From the NCBI RefSeq assembly GCF_001545075.1, contig NZ_FCOB02000012.1, forward strand, positions 62,001 to 126,000: 64,000 nt of DNA, given 5' to 3'. Below, in pieces: positions 35,851 to 48,163 of this stretch (its first letter is position 1; every line of letters begins with the position of its first letter). The translations under genes were made by a program, and so were the position numbers. This DNA is from Caballeronia ptereochthonis (GTDB taxonomy: Bacteria; Pseudomonadota; Gammaproteobacteria; Burkholderiales; Burkholderiaceae). The notes under the pieces are model-generated. The model saw only the letters and a list, made by a program, of their open reading frames with translations, was not told the origin of the DNA and did not search any database.

Positions 35851-38130
35851 GTGCGGAAAGGAGCGACCGATTTTCTCGGGGTCATCGGCGAGAACGTCGC
35901 CGGGAACATGCCATCCATCGAATGCGCACGCCGTTTCGGTGGGCTCGGTCTTGCCGCGTTCGGCGTGTTCATCGCCGTCTGCGGCGCCTTCTTCGTGCCG
36001 CTTCCCTGGAACGTGCTGCTTGCCGCTGTCGTCTTCGTGGTCACGCTCGCCGCGTACCGGATGCGGGACGCGCACCGCAAGAGCTTCGCCGCGCGTCAGG
36101 TTGCGTACAGCTTGCTTGCCATCGCCGAGGATTGCCTCAAGCTGCTGAGCCTCGAAGGCAGGATCATGTGCATCTCCGAAGTCGGCAGACGCCTGATCGA
36201 AGCGGATCGCGCAGATGATCTCGTCGGCATCGACTGGATCGCGCTCTGGGACGGCCCCGCCGCGCGGCAGGCCTTCGAGCGTGCGAAAGCGGGCGAATCG
36301 ACGTCGTTCTCCGGCGCCTGCCGCACGATGGGCGGCAACCTCAAATGGTGGACCTCCACCTTCGCGCCCGTCCACGGCGAGTACGGCAGGGTCAAGGCGG
36401 TGCTGTGCAAGTCGCGCGACATCACGGCCGAAGTGAATCTCATCGACGAATTGCGCGGCAATGCGCGCGTGCAGAAGGACATGGAAGATCACGTCGATGC
36501 CGTGTTCTGGACCGCGACGCACGATTTCCGCGAGCTCCTGCACGTGAGCTCCGCGTTCGAGCGCATGTGGGAAATGCCGATGTCGGTGCTCGAAGCCGAT
36601 CAGACCGCATGGGCTCAGCGCGTGCATCGCGACGATCTTCCCGCGTTGCGTGACGAAATGCGCACCGCCGTGAAAACCGGCGCGGCGACGCAGAGTTATT
36701 TCCGCCTGTGCCTGCCGCACGAGCGCACGCGCTGGGTGCGCGCCGACATCTATCCGGTGACGGAAGACGGCGTGGTGTCGCGCGTCGTGAGCGTGTGCGT
36801 CGACGCGACCGACGAGCGTCAGCGTCTCCAGGAGCTGCACCGTCTCGCCAACACCGACAGCCTCACCGGGCTCGCCAACCGCAATGCGATGATGGAGGCG
36901 CTCGTCGGGCGCTGCGAATCCGGCGCGCCCTTCGCGTACCTGTTCGTCGACATCGACCGGTTCAAGTCGATCAACGATACGGCGGGCCATATCGCGGGCG
37001 ATGCCGTGTTGCGCACGATCGCGCGGCGCATCCAGGACGCGCTGCCGGAAGGCGCCGTGGCCGCGCGCCCGGGCGGCGACGAGTTCACGGTGATCCTGCC
37101 CGGCTCGTTCGATCAGGAAAGCATCGCGCGGGCGTGCCGCAAGCTCTCGCTCGCGTGCCATCGCCCGATCGAGACCGACTGCAAGAGCGTGACGATGACC
37201 TGTTCGATCGGCGTCGCGCTGCATCCGGAACACGGACGCACGCCGGAAGCGCTCTTCATCAGCGCGGACATGGCAATGTACGCCGCCAAGCGCGCGGGCC
37301 GCAACACGTTCCGCGTGTTCGGCGAGCGCGAGAAGGACGATCTGGCGCGCGCGCATCTGGAGTCCGAGCTGCACGGCGCGATTCGCGAGAATCAGTTCGT
37401 GCTGCACTATCAGCCGCAGTATCGCGTCGATTCGGGCGCGCTCGTCGGCGTCGAGGCGCTGCTGCGCTGGAATCATCCGGCGCTCGGCATGCTTGGGCCG
37501 GGCGCGTTCGTGCCCGTGCTCGAGGAAAGCGCGCTCATCGTCGAGGCAGGGCATTGGGTCATTCGCGACGCCGTGCAATCCGCGGCGCGGCTCGCGGGCG
37601 CGTTGCCGACCGTGTGCTCCGTGGCGGTCAACGTCTCGCCGAAGCAGTTCCGCGATCCGCGCCTCGTGTCCGTGCTCAGGCACGCGATCAGGCGCGCGTG
37701 CATCGATTCGAACCGCATCACGCTCGAAATCACCGAATCGGCGCTCATCGAGAACCTCGACGACGCGCAGGAAGTGCTCTCGAACGTCCGCGCGATGGGC
37801 GTGCACATCGCCATCGACGACTTCGGCACGGGCTATTCGAGCCTCAGCTATCTCGCGCGCTTCAGGCCGGACGTGCTGAAGCTCGACAAGTCCTTCGTCG
37901 ACAACATCGCGACCGACGTCATGGTTCGCACGGTGGTCGAAGGCGTGATCGACCTCGCGCACAAGCTCGGCGTGACCGTGATCGCGGAGGGCGTCGAGAC
38001 GCAGGAGCAGCTCGACACGTTGCGCGACGTGCGTTGCGACAAGGTGCAGGGCTTTCTTCTGGGCAGACCCGTGCCCCTCGCGAACCTGATGGAACGGGCG
38101 GGCGCGAACGAGCTGGAGCCCGCGCGCTGA
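35851..38130 (+). CDS. membrane PAS-GGDEF-EAL cyclic-di-GMP signalling protein
   Basis: A 759-residue protein. Two membrane helices (about residues 28-66, FGGLGLAAFGVFIAVCGAFF and NVLLAAVVFVVTLAAYRM) are followed by two PAS-like sensor domains (about 85-200 and 210-325), a GGDEF domain and an EAL domain. The cyclase motif GGDEF is intact at 408-412 with no RxxD inhibitory site before it. The phosphodiesterase motifs are also intact: EAL at 535-537, DDFGTGYSS, LKLDKSFV, EGVETQEQ. Both activities are therefore possible. GTG at 35851 is given as the start. ATG at 35908 is an alternative that keeps both helices. Confidence 0.9.
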   Translation: MRKGATDFLGVIGENVAGNMPSIECARRFGGLGLAAFGVFIAVCGAFFVPLPWNVLLAAVVFVVTLAAYRMRDAHRKSFAARQVAYSLLAIAEDCLKLLSLEGRIMCISEVGRRLIEADRADDLVGIDWIALWDGPAARQAFERAKAGESTSFSGACRTMGGNLKWWTSTFAPVHGEYGRVKAVLCKSRDITAEVNLIDELRGNARVQKDMEDHVDAVFWTATHDFRELLHVSSAFERMWEMPMSVLEADQTAWAQRVHRDDLPALRDEMRTAVKTGAATQSYFRLCLPHERTRWVRADIYPVTEDGVVSRVVSVCVDATDERQRLQELHRLANTDSLTGLANRNAMMEALVGRCESGAPFAYLFVDIDRFKSINDTAGHIAGDAVLRTIARRIQDALPEGAVAARPGGDEFTVILPGSFDQESIARACRKLSLACHRPIETDCKSVTMTCSIGVALHPEHGRTPEALFISADMAMYAAKRAGRNTFRVFGEREKDDLARAHLESELHGAIRENQFVLHYQPQYRVDSGALVGVEALLRWNHPALGMLGPGAFVPVLEESALIVEAGHWVIRDAVQSAARLAGALPTVCSVAVNVSPKQFRDPRLVSVLRHAIRRACIDSNRITLEITESALIENLDDAQEVLSNVRAMGVHIAIDDFGTGYSSLSYLARFRPDVLKLDKSFVDNIATDVMVRTVVEGVIDLAHKLGVTVIAEGVETQEQLDTLRDVRCDKVQGFLLGRPVPLANLMERAGANELEPAR

Positions 38131-38280
38131 CCTTTGCAGCCGAAATCGCTCCGGCACGCCGGCCGGCGTTATCATCGCCGCATTCGGAGGCGAGCCGGCC
38201 CGGACGCGGGACCGCGATGAGGCATCCGATTTTCGCGTCGCGGCGGCATTGCCTTCCTTCGCGCAATCCGGAGAGAACCG

Positions 38281-38928
38281 ATGAAGACATCCTCGTTGCG
38301 CTGGCTCGCCGCCCTCGGATGCGCGATGGGCGCATCCGCATTCGGGCAGACCGCCGCGCCGTGTCCGGACCCGGGCAGCCCAAGCGCGGCCAAACTGGTC
38401 TTCGTGCGCGATTTCACGCCGGTGAGCGAAGGCGGGGCGCCGCATCTTCCCGGCTCGCGGCTGCGCGCCGCGCGTAACGCCATGCGGGTGAATGAGAACG
38501 CATCGGCGCTCTCGGAGGGCATCGTGAAGGCGCTGAACGCGCGCGGCATCGCGGCGTGCCACGCGACGGCGCAAACCGCGCTGCCGGCGTCGGGCTGGCT
38601 CGTGAACGGCGAGTTCGACGAAACGCTGTCGGCGGGATTCGGCTCCGCGTTGCCGTCGATGGGTTCGTCGGACAAGCAGGCGCCCAACACGCACGTCACG
38701 GTTCAGCTCGCCGATCTGGCGGCGAGCCCCGACAAGCCGCTCGCGCAGATCGACACGACCGACGAGCTCAAGGGACAGAAATCGGCGGCCGCGCCGAAGC
38801 CCTACGGCGCGGCGGTGCGCTTCGTGATCAACCGGGTCGAGGCGTCGTCGTCGCTCGACGATCTCGCGGGCAAGATCGCGGACGGCATCGTTGCCGAGAA
38901 GGCGAAGCTCCCCGCAGACGAGCAGTAA
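38281..38928 (+). CDS. DUF4410-like secreted protein
   Basis: A 215-residue protein with a Sec signal peptide (MKTSSLRWLAALGCAMGASA, cleavage near FGQ-TA). The mature part reads KLVFVRDFTPVSEGGAP, then LSEGIVKALNARGIAACHATA, GWLVNGEFDETLSAGFG, and a C-terminal helix LDDLAGKIADGIVAEKAK. This order is like DUF4410 proteins, envelope proteins of unknown function. The match is from memory of the pattern, so moderate. It is followed by an MFS gene after 93 bases. Confidence 0.65.
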   Translation: MKTSSLRWLAALGCAMGASAFGQTAAPCPDPGSPSAAKLVFVRDFTPVSEGGAPHLPGSRLRAARNAMRVNENASALSEGIVKALNARGIAACHATAQTALPASGWLVNGEFDETLSAGFGSALPSMGSSDKQAPNTHVTVQLADLAASPDKPLAQIDTTDELKGQKSAAAPKPYGAAVRFVINRVEASSSLDDLAGKIADGIVAEKAKLPADEQ

Positions 38929-39021
38929 AGGGATCGAATCACAGCGCAAGATCTGGAGTGCCGTCGCGCGCCGTAACCGTGACGATGGGATGTCCCACCC
39001 CAACGTCACGGAGAACCGCCG

Positions 39022-40248
39022 ATGCATTTCCCCGCTTCCTTCCGGCGCCTCGCCTGGTCGAATCTGCTCGCGCAGTCCGCCGAGCAGATCGGCCTCGCGG
39101 CCGCGCCACTCGTGGCCGTGTTCGCGCTCGGCGCGTCGGCCGCCGATACCGGTGTGCTGCAGAGCGCGCAGACGCTGCCCTTCCTGCTGCTGTCGGTTCC
39201 GCTCGGCGTGATCGCGGACCGGCGCTCGCGCCGCACGCTGATGGCCGCCGCCGAATGCGCGCGGGCGCTCGCGATGGCCTGCGTGCTGCTGCTCGTGCTC
39301 TCCCGCTCGCTGACGCTGCCGCTGCTCGCGCTTCTCGGCTTTCTCGGCGCGACGGGCACGGTCGCGTACAACGTCGCCGCGCCCGCGCTCGTGCCTGCGC
39401 TCGTCGAACGCGCCGCACTGTCCGCCGCGAACGGGCGCATCGAACTCGCGCGCAGCGTCGCGTATTCGGCGGGGCCCGCGCTGGGCGGGCTGCTCGTCGG
39501 CTGGATCGGCGCGGGGTGGGCGTATGGCTGCGCGGCGGGCTTGTCGGCACTGGCGGCGATGCTGCTCGCGGGCCTGCGCGAACCGGCGCGCAAGCCGGCG
39601 GCCGCCCGTCACTTCCTGACGGAGTTGCGCGAAGGCGCGGGCTTCGTCGCGCGCGACGCATTGCTGCGCCCGATGCTCGCCACCGCCGTGTTCTTCAACA
39701 TCGGCTTCTTCATCCTGCAGGCGGTGTACGTGCCTTATGCCGTGCAGCGCCTCGGTTTGAGCGCGTCAGCGGTGGGCGTGACGCTCGGCGCGTACGGCGT
39801 CGGCATGGTGTGCGGGGCGCTGGCGGCGCCTGCCGTCGCGCGGCGCATCGCGTTCGGCCGCATGCTGCTCGTCGGGCCGTTCTGCGGCCTGGCCGCCTCG
39901 CTCGCGATGGTCGCCACGCTCGCCGCGCCGTCGTTCTGGCTCGCGGCATCGAGCTTTTTCCTGCTCGGCGCGGGCCCGATTCTATGGACCGTCGGCTCGA
40001 CGACGCTGCGCCAGGCCATCACGCCCGCGACCATGATGGGCCGCGTGTCCGCGCTCAACAGCACGGCGACCTACGGCGCGCGCCCGCTGGGCGCGCTCGC
40101 CGGAGCGGCGATCAGCGCGCACTTCGGCATGGGGCCGTGCCTCGTCGCGGCGGCGCTCGGCTTCGTGGTGCAGGCGTGGATCATCGCGACATCGCCTGCC
40201 GCGCGTCTCGCCGATGTGCCCGAGGGCGTGAGCGCCTTATCCGCGTGA
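39022..40248 (+). CDS. MFS transporter, EntS/MFS_3-like exporter type
   Basis: A 408-residue protein with about 11-12 membrane segments. It starts [23 protein letters not shown] and has [21 protein letters not shown] in loop 2-3, [26 protein letters not shown] around helix 5, and [26 protein letters not shown] in helix 10. This pattern is typical of the MFS_3 group that exports siderophores or drugs. GGAGAACC precedes the ATG. No siderophore genes adjoin it. Its last 12 bases overlap the end of the convergent LysR gene. Confidence 0.83.
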   Translation: MHFPASFRRLAWSNLLAQSAEQIGLAAAPLVAVFALGASAADTGVLQSAQTLPFLLLSVPLGVIADRRSRRTLMAAAECARALAMACVLLLVLSRSLTLPLLALLGFLGATGTVAYNVAAPALVPALVERAALSAANGRIELARSVAYSAGPALGGLLVGWIGAGWAYGCAAGLSALAAMLLAGLREPARKPAAARHFLTELREGAGFVARDALLRPMLATAVFFNIGFFILQAVYVPYAVQRLGLSASAVGVTLGAYGVGMVCGALAAPAVARRIAFGRMLLVGPFCGLAASLAMVATLAAPSFWLAASSFFLLGAGPILWTVGSTTLRQAITPATMMGRVSALNSTATYGARPLGALAGAAISAHFGMGPCLVAAALGFVVQAWIIATSPAARLADVPEGVSALSA

Positions 40249-41196
40249 TCGTCTGCCACGCGCGCGCCTTGCCGTGACGGGCGCGGGCCGCGCGAACATC
40301 GGCATCCTCCCGAGAATCCAGTCGAGCAGCTCCTGCGGCCCCGCCGCGAGCGGCCGTCCCGTCTTCACGAGCAGTTTCGCCTGTGCGCTTTCGAAGAGCG
40401 GATGCGCGATCGGGATGGTCGTCAACTCGCCGCTCGCCAGTTCCCGATACGCCGCGAACTCGCCGATCAGCGTCATGAAATTCTCGGCGCTGACGAAGCG
40501 CTTCAATGCGCCGAGCGAGTTGGTGGTGAGTGTCGGGCGGATGGCGAAGTCGTCGGTGGTCTCAAGCATCTTCACCACGTGGCCGATGCCGAATGTCGGC
40601 GGCATCAGCGCGAGCGGGTAGTCGAGCAGATCGCGGATATGCGCGACGCCGCCGCGCCGCGCCAGCGGATGGTCGCGCCGCGCGAGCAGCACGACCGGCT
40701 GCGGCGAGCTCGCGCGGCATTCGATGCGCTCGTGGGGCGGCGGATTGTACGCAAGCCCGATATGCGCGCGGCTCTGCGCGACTTCCTCCAGCAGATCGTC
40801 GACGGCGAGCATCCGCACGTCGATCTCGAGGCGCGGATAGCGCGCGCAGAACGGCGCGAGCACGTCGTCGACGAGCGTGTCGACGTACCCCTCGCTGACC
40901 GCGAGGCGAATCTGCCCCTGTTGCAGGCCCTTCAGCGCGTGAAGCTGATCCTCGAGCTTCTCCTGTTGCGAGCGATAGCCGCGCCAGAACTCGAGCAGAT
41001 GGAACGCCGCTTCCGTCGGCCGCACGCCGCGCGCCTCGCGCTCGAAGAGCGTCGCGTCCAGTTCGTCCTCGAGCAGCCTGATCTGCCGCGTGATCACCGA
41101 AGGCGACGTGTTCAGGTGATCCGCCGCGCCGCGAATCGTGCCGTGCGAGAGCACTTCGTGAAAGTAGCGCAGCCGCTGCTGGTTGATCTCGCGCAT
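40237..41196 (-). CDS. LysR family transcriptional regulator
   Basis: A 319-residue LysR protein. The helix-turn-helix is [20 protein letters not shown] and the wing GVRPTEAAF. The effector domain runs from [21 protein letters not shown] to the C-terminus, which ends in an Arg-rich tail. The ATG at 41196 directly precedes [12 protein letters not shown], the normal N-terminus. It is divergent from the ACS-type carrier at 41331 (134-base gap), so it probably controls the carrier/M81-peptidase cluster. The effector may be the substrate of those genes. Tail-to-tail overlap with the MFS gene at 39022 is 12 bases. Confidence 0.9.
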   Translation of the reverse strand: MREINQQRLRYFHEVLSHGTIRGAADHLNTSPSVITRQIRLLEDELDATLFEREARGVRPTEAAFHLLEFWRGYRSQQEKLEDQLHALKGLQQGQIRLAVSEGYVDTLVDDVLAPFCARYPRLEIDVRMLAVDDLLEEVAQSRAHIGLAYNPPPHERIECRASSPQPVVLLARRDHPLARRGGVAHIRDLLDYPLALMPPTFGIGHVVKMLETTDDFAIRPTLTTNSLGALKRFVSAENFMTLIGEFAAYRELASGELTTIPIAHPLFESAQAKLLVKTGRPLAAGPQELLDWILGRMPMFARPAPVTARRARGRRSRG

Positions 41197-41330
41197 GGTC
41201 TTCGTCCCGATCGAATGGAGAGTGTTGCTCACAGGGCAACGATACGTGAACTTAGTTGCTCTTGCTAGCACGATTGCGCGCGCTCAACATGGCCTTACCC
41301 GAAGACGGGGAGACAAACAAGGAGGCGCGG

Positions 41331-42644
41331 ATGTCGACGATTCAGACCCTGCGAGGCGGCGATGCCGTCTCGGCGCTGTACAGCAGAATCAACTGGCGGC
41401 TCCTGCCGCTCCTGATCGCGTGCTACATGTTCGCGTATCTGGATCGCGTGAACGTGGGTTTCGCGAAGCTTCAGATGCAAAGCGATCTCGGCTTCTCCGA
41501 TGCGGCGTACGGCGTCGGCGCGGGCATCTTCTTCATCGGCTATGTGCTTTTCGAGCTGCCGAGCAACCTGATGCTGCCGAAGATCGGTGCGCGCCTCACG
41601 TTCAGCCGCATTCTCGTGCTGTGGGGCATCACGTCGGCGTGCATGCTCTTCGTGCGCAACGTGCCCGCGTTCTATGCGATGCGCTTCCTGCTGGGCGTCT
41701 TCGAAGCGGGCTTCGCGCCGGGCATGATCTATTACCTCTCGTGCTGGTACGGCCCGAAACGCATGGCGCGCGCGATCGCGCTGGTGTTCGTCGCGGGGCC
41801 ACTCGGCGGCGTCGTCGGCGGGCCGCTCTCGGCGTGGCTGATTTCGTCGTTCGCGGGGGTCGGCGGGCTGGCCGGCTGGCAGCGGATGTTCCTCGTCGAA
41901 GGCCTGCCGTGCATCGCGCTGGGAGCGCTCGTGTGGTTCGTGCTCGCGAACCGTCCGGGCGATGCGCGCTGGCTCACGCGAGACGAACAGCGTTTCGTCG
42001 AAGCGGAAGTCGGCGGCAATGTAGGCGAGTCGCATCGCATCGATTCGTTCAGGGAAGTCGCGAAGAATCCGCGCATTTACGTGCTGGCGCTCGCGTACTT
42101 CTGCATCATCTTCCCGATCTACGCGATCAGCTTCTGGCTGCCCACGCTCCTGAAGGAGCAGGGCGTCAACGACACGATCCGCCTCGGCTGGTATGTCGCG
42201 ATTCCGTATGTCGCCGCGGCCATCGCGATGTACGCCGCCGGCCGCCATTCCGACAAGGTCGGCGAGCGCCGCTATCACAGCGCGCTGCCGGCGCTCGCCA
42301 GTGCGGTGCTGCTGGTCATGACGCCATACGCTTCCGGCAACCTCGTCGCGACGCTCGCGCTGCTCACGCTCGCCACCGCCTGCATGTGGATGGCCTACAC
42401 GGTGTTCTGGGCGATTCCCTCCGAAACGATCTCGGGCCCGGCGGCGGCGGGCGGCATCGCGCTCATCAACACGATCGGACTGTCGGGCGGATTCTGGGGC
42501 CCGGCGGTGATCGGCTGGGTCAAATCCGCGACCGGCAGCACGCAGGGCGGCCTGCTCGCGATGGCGTGCATGGCCGCTGTCGCCTGCGTGCTGATTCTCG
42601 CGAACAAGGGCGCAGTCGCCGCAGCGAAGGCGCGCACGGCCTGA
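41331..42644 (+). CDS. MFS transporter, anion:cation symporter (NNP/phthalate/tartrate-type)
   Basis: A 437-residue carrier with 12 predicted segments. Helix 1 has LLIACYMFAYLDRVNVGFAK, the strong ACS signature. Helix 2 has GVGAGIFFIGYVLFELPSNL, followed by MLPKIGARL. A second half with TIRLGWYVAIPYVAAAIAMY is complete. GGAGG lies 9 bases before the ATG. It begins a cluster with an M81 metallopeptidase-like hydrolase (31-base gap) and a Tat-exported hydrolase, probably importing the compound they process. Confidence 0.87.
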   Translation: MSTIQTLRGGDAVSALYSRINWRLLPLLIACYMFAYLDRVNVGFAKLQMQSDLGFSDAAYGVGAGIFFIGYVLFELPSNLMLPKIGARLTFSRILVLWGITSACMLFVRNVPAFYAMRFLLGVFEAGFAPGMIYYLSCWYGPKRMARAIALVFVAGPLGGVVGGPLSAWLISSFAGVGGLAGWQRMFLVEGLPCIALGALVWFVLANRPGDARWLTRDEQRFVEAEVGGNVGESHRIDSFREVAKNPRIYVLALAYFCIIFPIYAISFWLPTLLKEQGVNDTIRLGWYVAIPYVAAAIAMYAAGRHSDKVGERRYHSALPALASAVLLVMTPYASGNLVATLALLTLATACMWMAYTVFWAIPSETISGPAAAGGIALINTIGLSGGFWGPAVIGWVKSATGSTQGGLLAMACMAAVACVLILANKGAVAAAKARTA

Positions 42645-42675
42645 ACGTTTATCGACGAACCAGAGGACACCGATC

Positions 42676-44190
42676 ATGAAGATCCTGATCGCAGGATTTC
42701 AGCACGAGACGAACACCTTCGCGCCGACGAAGGCGAGCTACCAGAGCTTCATCCAGGGCGAGGGCTTCCCGCCGATGGCGCACGGCGACGACGTATTGAA
42801 GCTGCGCGACGTGAACGTGCCGATCGGCGGCTTCATCCAGTGGGCCGAAGCGCACGGGCATGAGCTGCTGCCGGTGATCTGGGCGGGCGCGAGCGCATCG
42901 GCGCATGTGACGGAAGACGCGTATGAACGCATTGCGGGCGCGATCGTCGGGCGCGTGCAGGCGGGCGGCTTCGACGCGATCTATCTCGATCTGCACGGCG
43001 CGATGGTGACCGAGCATCTCGACGACGGCGAAGGCGAATTGCTGACGCGCGTGCGGCGCATCGTCGGCGACGAAATGCCGCTCGTCGTCTCGCTCGACCT
43101 GCACGCGAACGTCACGGAGCGCATGGTCGAGCTCGCGGATGCGCTCGTCGCGTATCGCACCTATCCGCATGTCGACATGGCCGGGACGGGCTTGCGCGCG
43201 GCGCATCTGCTCGCGCGACGCATCGCGCATGGCAGGCCCTTCAAGCGCGCGCTGCGCCGCGTGCCTTTCCTGATTCCGGTGAACGGCATGTGCACGCTCG
43301 TCGAGCCGGCGCGCGGCATGTATGAAGCGCTCGAATCGCTCGAATCGCCCGAAAAGGAAGTCGTGTCGCTGTCGTTCGCGCCGGGCTTTCCCGCTTCTGA
43401 CTTCGATGAATGCGGCCCGGTGGTCTGGGGCTACGCATACGATCAGGACGCGGCGGACAACGCAGTCGATGCGCTCTATGCGAAGCTCGTGAACGAGGAA
43501 GCGCGCTGGGACGTGCCGTTCCTTTCCCCCGACGAAGCCGCGCGCGAAGCGATCGACGCGAGCCGCGCCGCAACGAAGCCCGTGATCATCGCGGACACGC
43601 AGGACAATCCCGGCGTCGGCGGCGATTCGAACACGATGGGCATGGTCCGCGCGCTCCTGCGTCACGGCGCCCGCGATGCGGCCGTGGGCGTGATCTGGGA
43701 CGAGCAGGCGGCACGGGCGGCGCACCGGGCAGGCGTGGGTGCGCGCATCGAGCTCGCGCTCGGCGGCGGCTCCGGCGTGCCCGGCGACGCGCCGCTCGAA
43801 GCCGTCTTCGAGGTCGAATCTCTTTCCGATGGTCGCTTCCGCTTCGACGGCCCGATGCTCAACGGCATGGCCGGCGAACTGGGCCCGACCGCGTGCCTGC
43901 GCATCGAAGGCGTGCGCATCGCGGTGAGCAGCATCAAGATGCAGGTGTTCGACCGCAATCTCTTTCGCGTCGCGGGCATCGAGCCCGAGCGCATGAAGAT
44001 CCTCGTGAACAAGAGCTCGGTGCATTTCCGCGCCGACTTCGAGCCGATCGCCGAGCGCATACTCGTCGCGAAAGCGCCCGGGCCGATGGCGGCCGACCCA
44101 GCCGATCTGCCCTGGCGCAATCTCGATGCGCGCATGCGCGTGCGGCCGATGGGGCCGACGCTCGCCGCGCTGCGCGCATCGGCTGCATGA
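42676..44190 (+). CDS. M81 family metallohydrolase (MlrC/microcystinase-like)
   Basis: A 504-residue cytosolic protein of the M81/MlrC family. The N-terminal domain shows IAGFQHETNTFAP, then FDAIYLDLHGAMVTEH with the metal-binding Asp and His, and VSLDLHANVTERM with the next His. The C-terminal MlrC domain has ADTQDNPGVGGDSNTMGMVRALL. The founding member opens linearised microcystin, but most family members are in catabolic operons and hydrolyse small amides or imides. With an ACS carrier and LysR neighbours a small-molecule role is more likely than peptide digestion. Confidence 0.85.
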   Translation: MKILIAGFQHETNTFAPTKASYQSFIQGEGFPPMAHGDDVLKLRDVNVPIGGFIQWAEAHGHELLPVIWAGASASAHVTEDAYERIAGAIVGRVQAGGFDAIYLDLHGAMVTEHLDDGEGELLTRVRRIVGDEMPLVVSLDLHANVTERMVELADALVAYRTYPHVDMAGTGLRAAHLLARRIAHGRPFKRALRRVPFLIPVNGMCTLVEPARGMYEALESLESPEKEVVSLSFAPGFPASDFDECGPVVWGYAYDQDAADNAVDALYAKLVNEEARWDVPFLSPDEAAREAIDASRAATKPVIIADTQDNPGVGGDSNTMGMVRALLRHGARDAAVGVIWDEQAARAAHRAGVGARIELALGGGSGVPGDAPLEAVFEVESLSDGRFRFDGPMLNGMAGELGPTACLRIEGVRIAVSSIKMQVFDRNLFRVAGIEPERMKILVNKSSVHFRADFEPIAERILVAKAPGPMAADPADLPWRNLDARMRVRPMGPTLAALRASAA

Positions 44191-44244
44191 CCGTTCGCCG
44201 GTTTGTCGATTTCATCGAATACATCGAAACAGGAGAACCGCACC

Positions 44245-45288
44245 ATGTCGGATGATCAGATCAACGTCTGGCGCCGCCGCTTTCTGGGCACGACGATCGC
44301 GGGTGTCGGCGCAATGCAGCTCGGTTTGAGCGACCTTGTCCGTGCTCAGACCGCGCCATCCGCCAAGCCGGTCCGCGCCGCTTCGACCGCGGGCTTCGCC
44401 GGGATTCGCCAGATCGACGCGGGCACGCTCAACGTCGGCTATGCGGAGGCCGGCCCGGCGAACGGTCGCGCCGTGATCCTGCTGCACGGCTGGCCCTACG
44501 ACATCTACAGCTTCGCCGAAGTCGCGCCGCTGCTCGCGGCGCAGGGCTATCGCGTGATCGTGCCGTACCTGCGCGGCTACGGCACGACGCGCTTTCTTTC
44601 CGCCGACACGCCGCGCAACGGGCAGCAGGCGGTCGTGGCGGTGGACATCATCGCGCTCATGGATGCGCTCAAGATCCAGCAGGCCGTATTCGGCGCGTTC
44701 GACTGGGGCGCGCGCACGGCGAACATCATCGCGGCGCTCTGGCCGGAGCGCGTCAAGGCGATGGTGTCGGTGAGCGGCTATCTGATCGGCAGCCAGCAGG
44801 CGAATCGCGCGCCGCTGCCGCCGAAGGCCGAGTTGGCGTGGTGGTATCAGTTCTATTTCGCCACCGAGCGTGGCCAGGCGGGCTACGAGGCGAACCGGCA
44901 CGACTTCAACAGGCTCATCTGGCAACTGGCGTCGCCGAAATGGAACTTCGACGATGCCACCTACGACCGCTCGGCGAAAGCCTTTGAGAACCCGGACCAC
45001 GTCGCGGTGGTGATTCACAACTACCGCTGGCGCCTCGGACTCGTGCAGGGCGAGCCGCAATACGACGCGCTGGAGCAGCGTCTCGCGACGGCGCCGGCCA
45101 TCGGCGTCCCGACGATCACGATGGAAGGCGATGCCAACGGCGCACCGCACCCCGATCCTTCCGCGTATGCGAAGAAGTTCACCGGCGAGTACCGGCATCG
45201 CAATGTAGCCGGCGGCATCGGCCACAACCTGCCGCAGGAAGCGCCGAAAGCCTTCGCCGATGCGGTGATCGAAGCAGACCGGATGTAA
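44245..45288 (+). CDS. Tat-exported alpha/beta-hydrolase (epoxide hydrolase/dehalogenase-like)
   Basis: A 347-residue hydrolase with a twin-arginine leader (WRRRFLGTTIAGVGAMQLG, cleavage near VRAQT), so it is folded before export to the periplasm. The oxyanion loop is ILLHGWPYDIYSFAEV. The nucleophile elbow is VFGAFDWGARTA, with Asp as nucleophile, which points to epoxide or haloalkanoate hydrolysis rather than ester cleavage. The C-terminal His is in GGIGHNLPQEAP. AGGAGA precedes the ATG. The gene follows the M81 hydrolase by 54 bases. Confidence 0.83.
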   Translation: MSDDQINVWRRRFLGTTIAGVGAMQLGLSDLVRAQTAPSAKPVRAASTAGFAGIRQIDAGTLNVGYAEAGPANGRAVILLHGWPYDIYSFAEVAPLLAAQGYRVIVPYLRGYGTTRFLSADTPRNGQQAVVAVDIIALMDALKIQQAVFGAFDWGARTANIIAALWPERVKAMVSVSGYLIGSQQANRAPLPPKAELAWWYQFYFATERGQAGYEANRHDFNRLIWQLASPKWNFDDATYDRSAKAFENPDHVAVVIHNYRWRLGLVQGEPQYDALEQRLATAPAIGVPTITMEGDANGAPHPDPSAYAKKFTGEYRHRNVAGGIGHNLPQEAPKAFADAVIEADRM

Positions 45289-45300
45289 GGGCGCAGGACG

Positions 45301-45732
45301 CTAGCCGAGGTGCGACTTCTTCGCCTTCGGCTGCGCCGTTTTCTTCGACGTCAGTTCGTGCATGATGCCGCAGGTGTCGACCGCCTGTTCTCCACGGCAC
45401 TTCTTGCGCAACGTGGTGAGTTGATCGCGCAGTTTGATCAGCTCGTCGATGCGCGAGCCGACATGGGCGATGTGCTCGTCGACGAGCGCATCGATCGCGC
45501 AACAACTCGGCGAGCCCGTGTCCACCGCATGAAGCAGCGCGCGCACTTCGTCGTGGGTCATGTCGAGCTCGCGGCAATTCCGGATGAGACGCAATCGTTC
45601 GATGTGCGATTCGTCATAGGTCCGGTAGTTCGCTTCCGTTCTGCCGGCCCGCGGAAGCAAGCCTTCCTTTTCGTAGAAGCGGATCGTATCGGGCGTGCAG
45701 TTCGTGATGCGCGCCAGTTCGCCAATCTTCAT
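45301..45732 (-). CDS. cadR: MerR-family Cd(II)/Pb(II)-responsive regulator
   Basis: A 143-residue MerR protein. The N-terminal winged helix is MKIGELARITNCTPDTIRFYEKEGLLP. The metal site has the CadR/PbrR cysteines: one in NCRELDM (near residue 77) and a pair in KKCRGEQAVDTCGIM near residues 112-120. The His-rich tail seen in some CadR proteins is replaced by a Lys-rich one. It is divergent from cadA, whose promoter has the long spacer MerR activators need. An in-frame extension to 45798 would overlap that promoter and was rejected. Confidence 0.93.
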   Translation of the reverse strand: MKIGELARITNCTPDTIRFYEKEGLLPRAGRTEANYRTYDESHIERLRLIRNCRELDMTHDEVRALLHAVDTGSPSCCAIDALVDEHIAHVGSRIDELIKLRDQLTTLRKKCRGEQAVDTCGIMHELTSKKTAQPKAKKSHLG

Positions 45733-45764
45733 TCTCACACCTTTCGTTCCCGTGTCTTTCCTTC

Positions 45765-45795
45765 TTGACTCTGGAGTCGCTCCAGGGTGTCTACT
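45765..45795 (+). promoter_or_regulatory. MerR-type cadA promoter and CadR operator
   Basis: The -35 TTGACT (45765-45770) and -10 TCTACT (45790-45795) are 19 bp apart, the over-long spacing that MerR proteins correct. The spacer holds a dyad, ACTCTGGAG (45768-45776) with CTCCAGGGT (45780-45788), one mismatch. The transcript would begin about 20 bases before the cadA ATG. Confidence 0.88.
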
Positions 45796-45822
45796 CATTC
45801 CGGGTCAAGAAAGGAAGCCAGT

Positions 45823-48018
<2,196 letters not shown>

Positions 48019-48163
48019 AGAGGCCACGGCAGCGGAGCGACGCAGCATGCAGCACGTGTTGAATCTGGCCCGCGTACATCGGCATCGCCCATGTGACCAG
48101 GTTAGTGCGCGCAGCATCCGAAGGCTGCCTCCCTCTCAGGCCAACTCCAATAATTACAACTGA

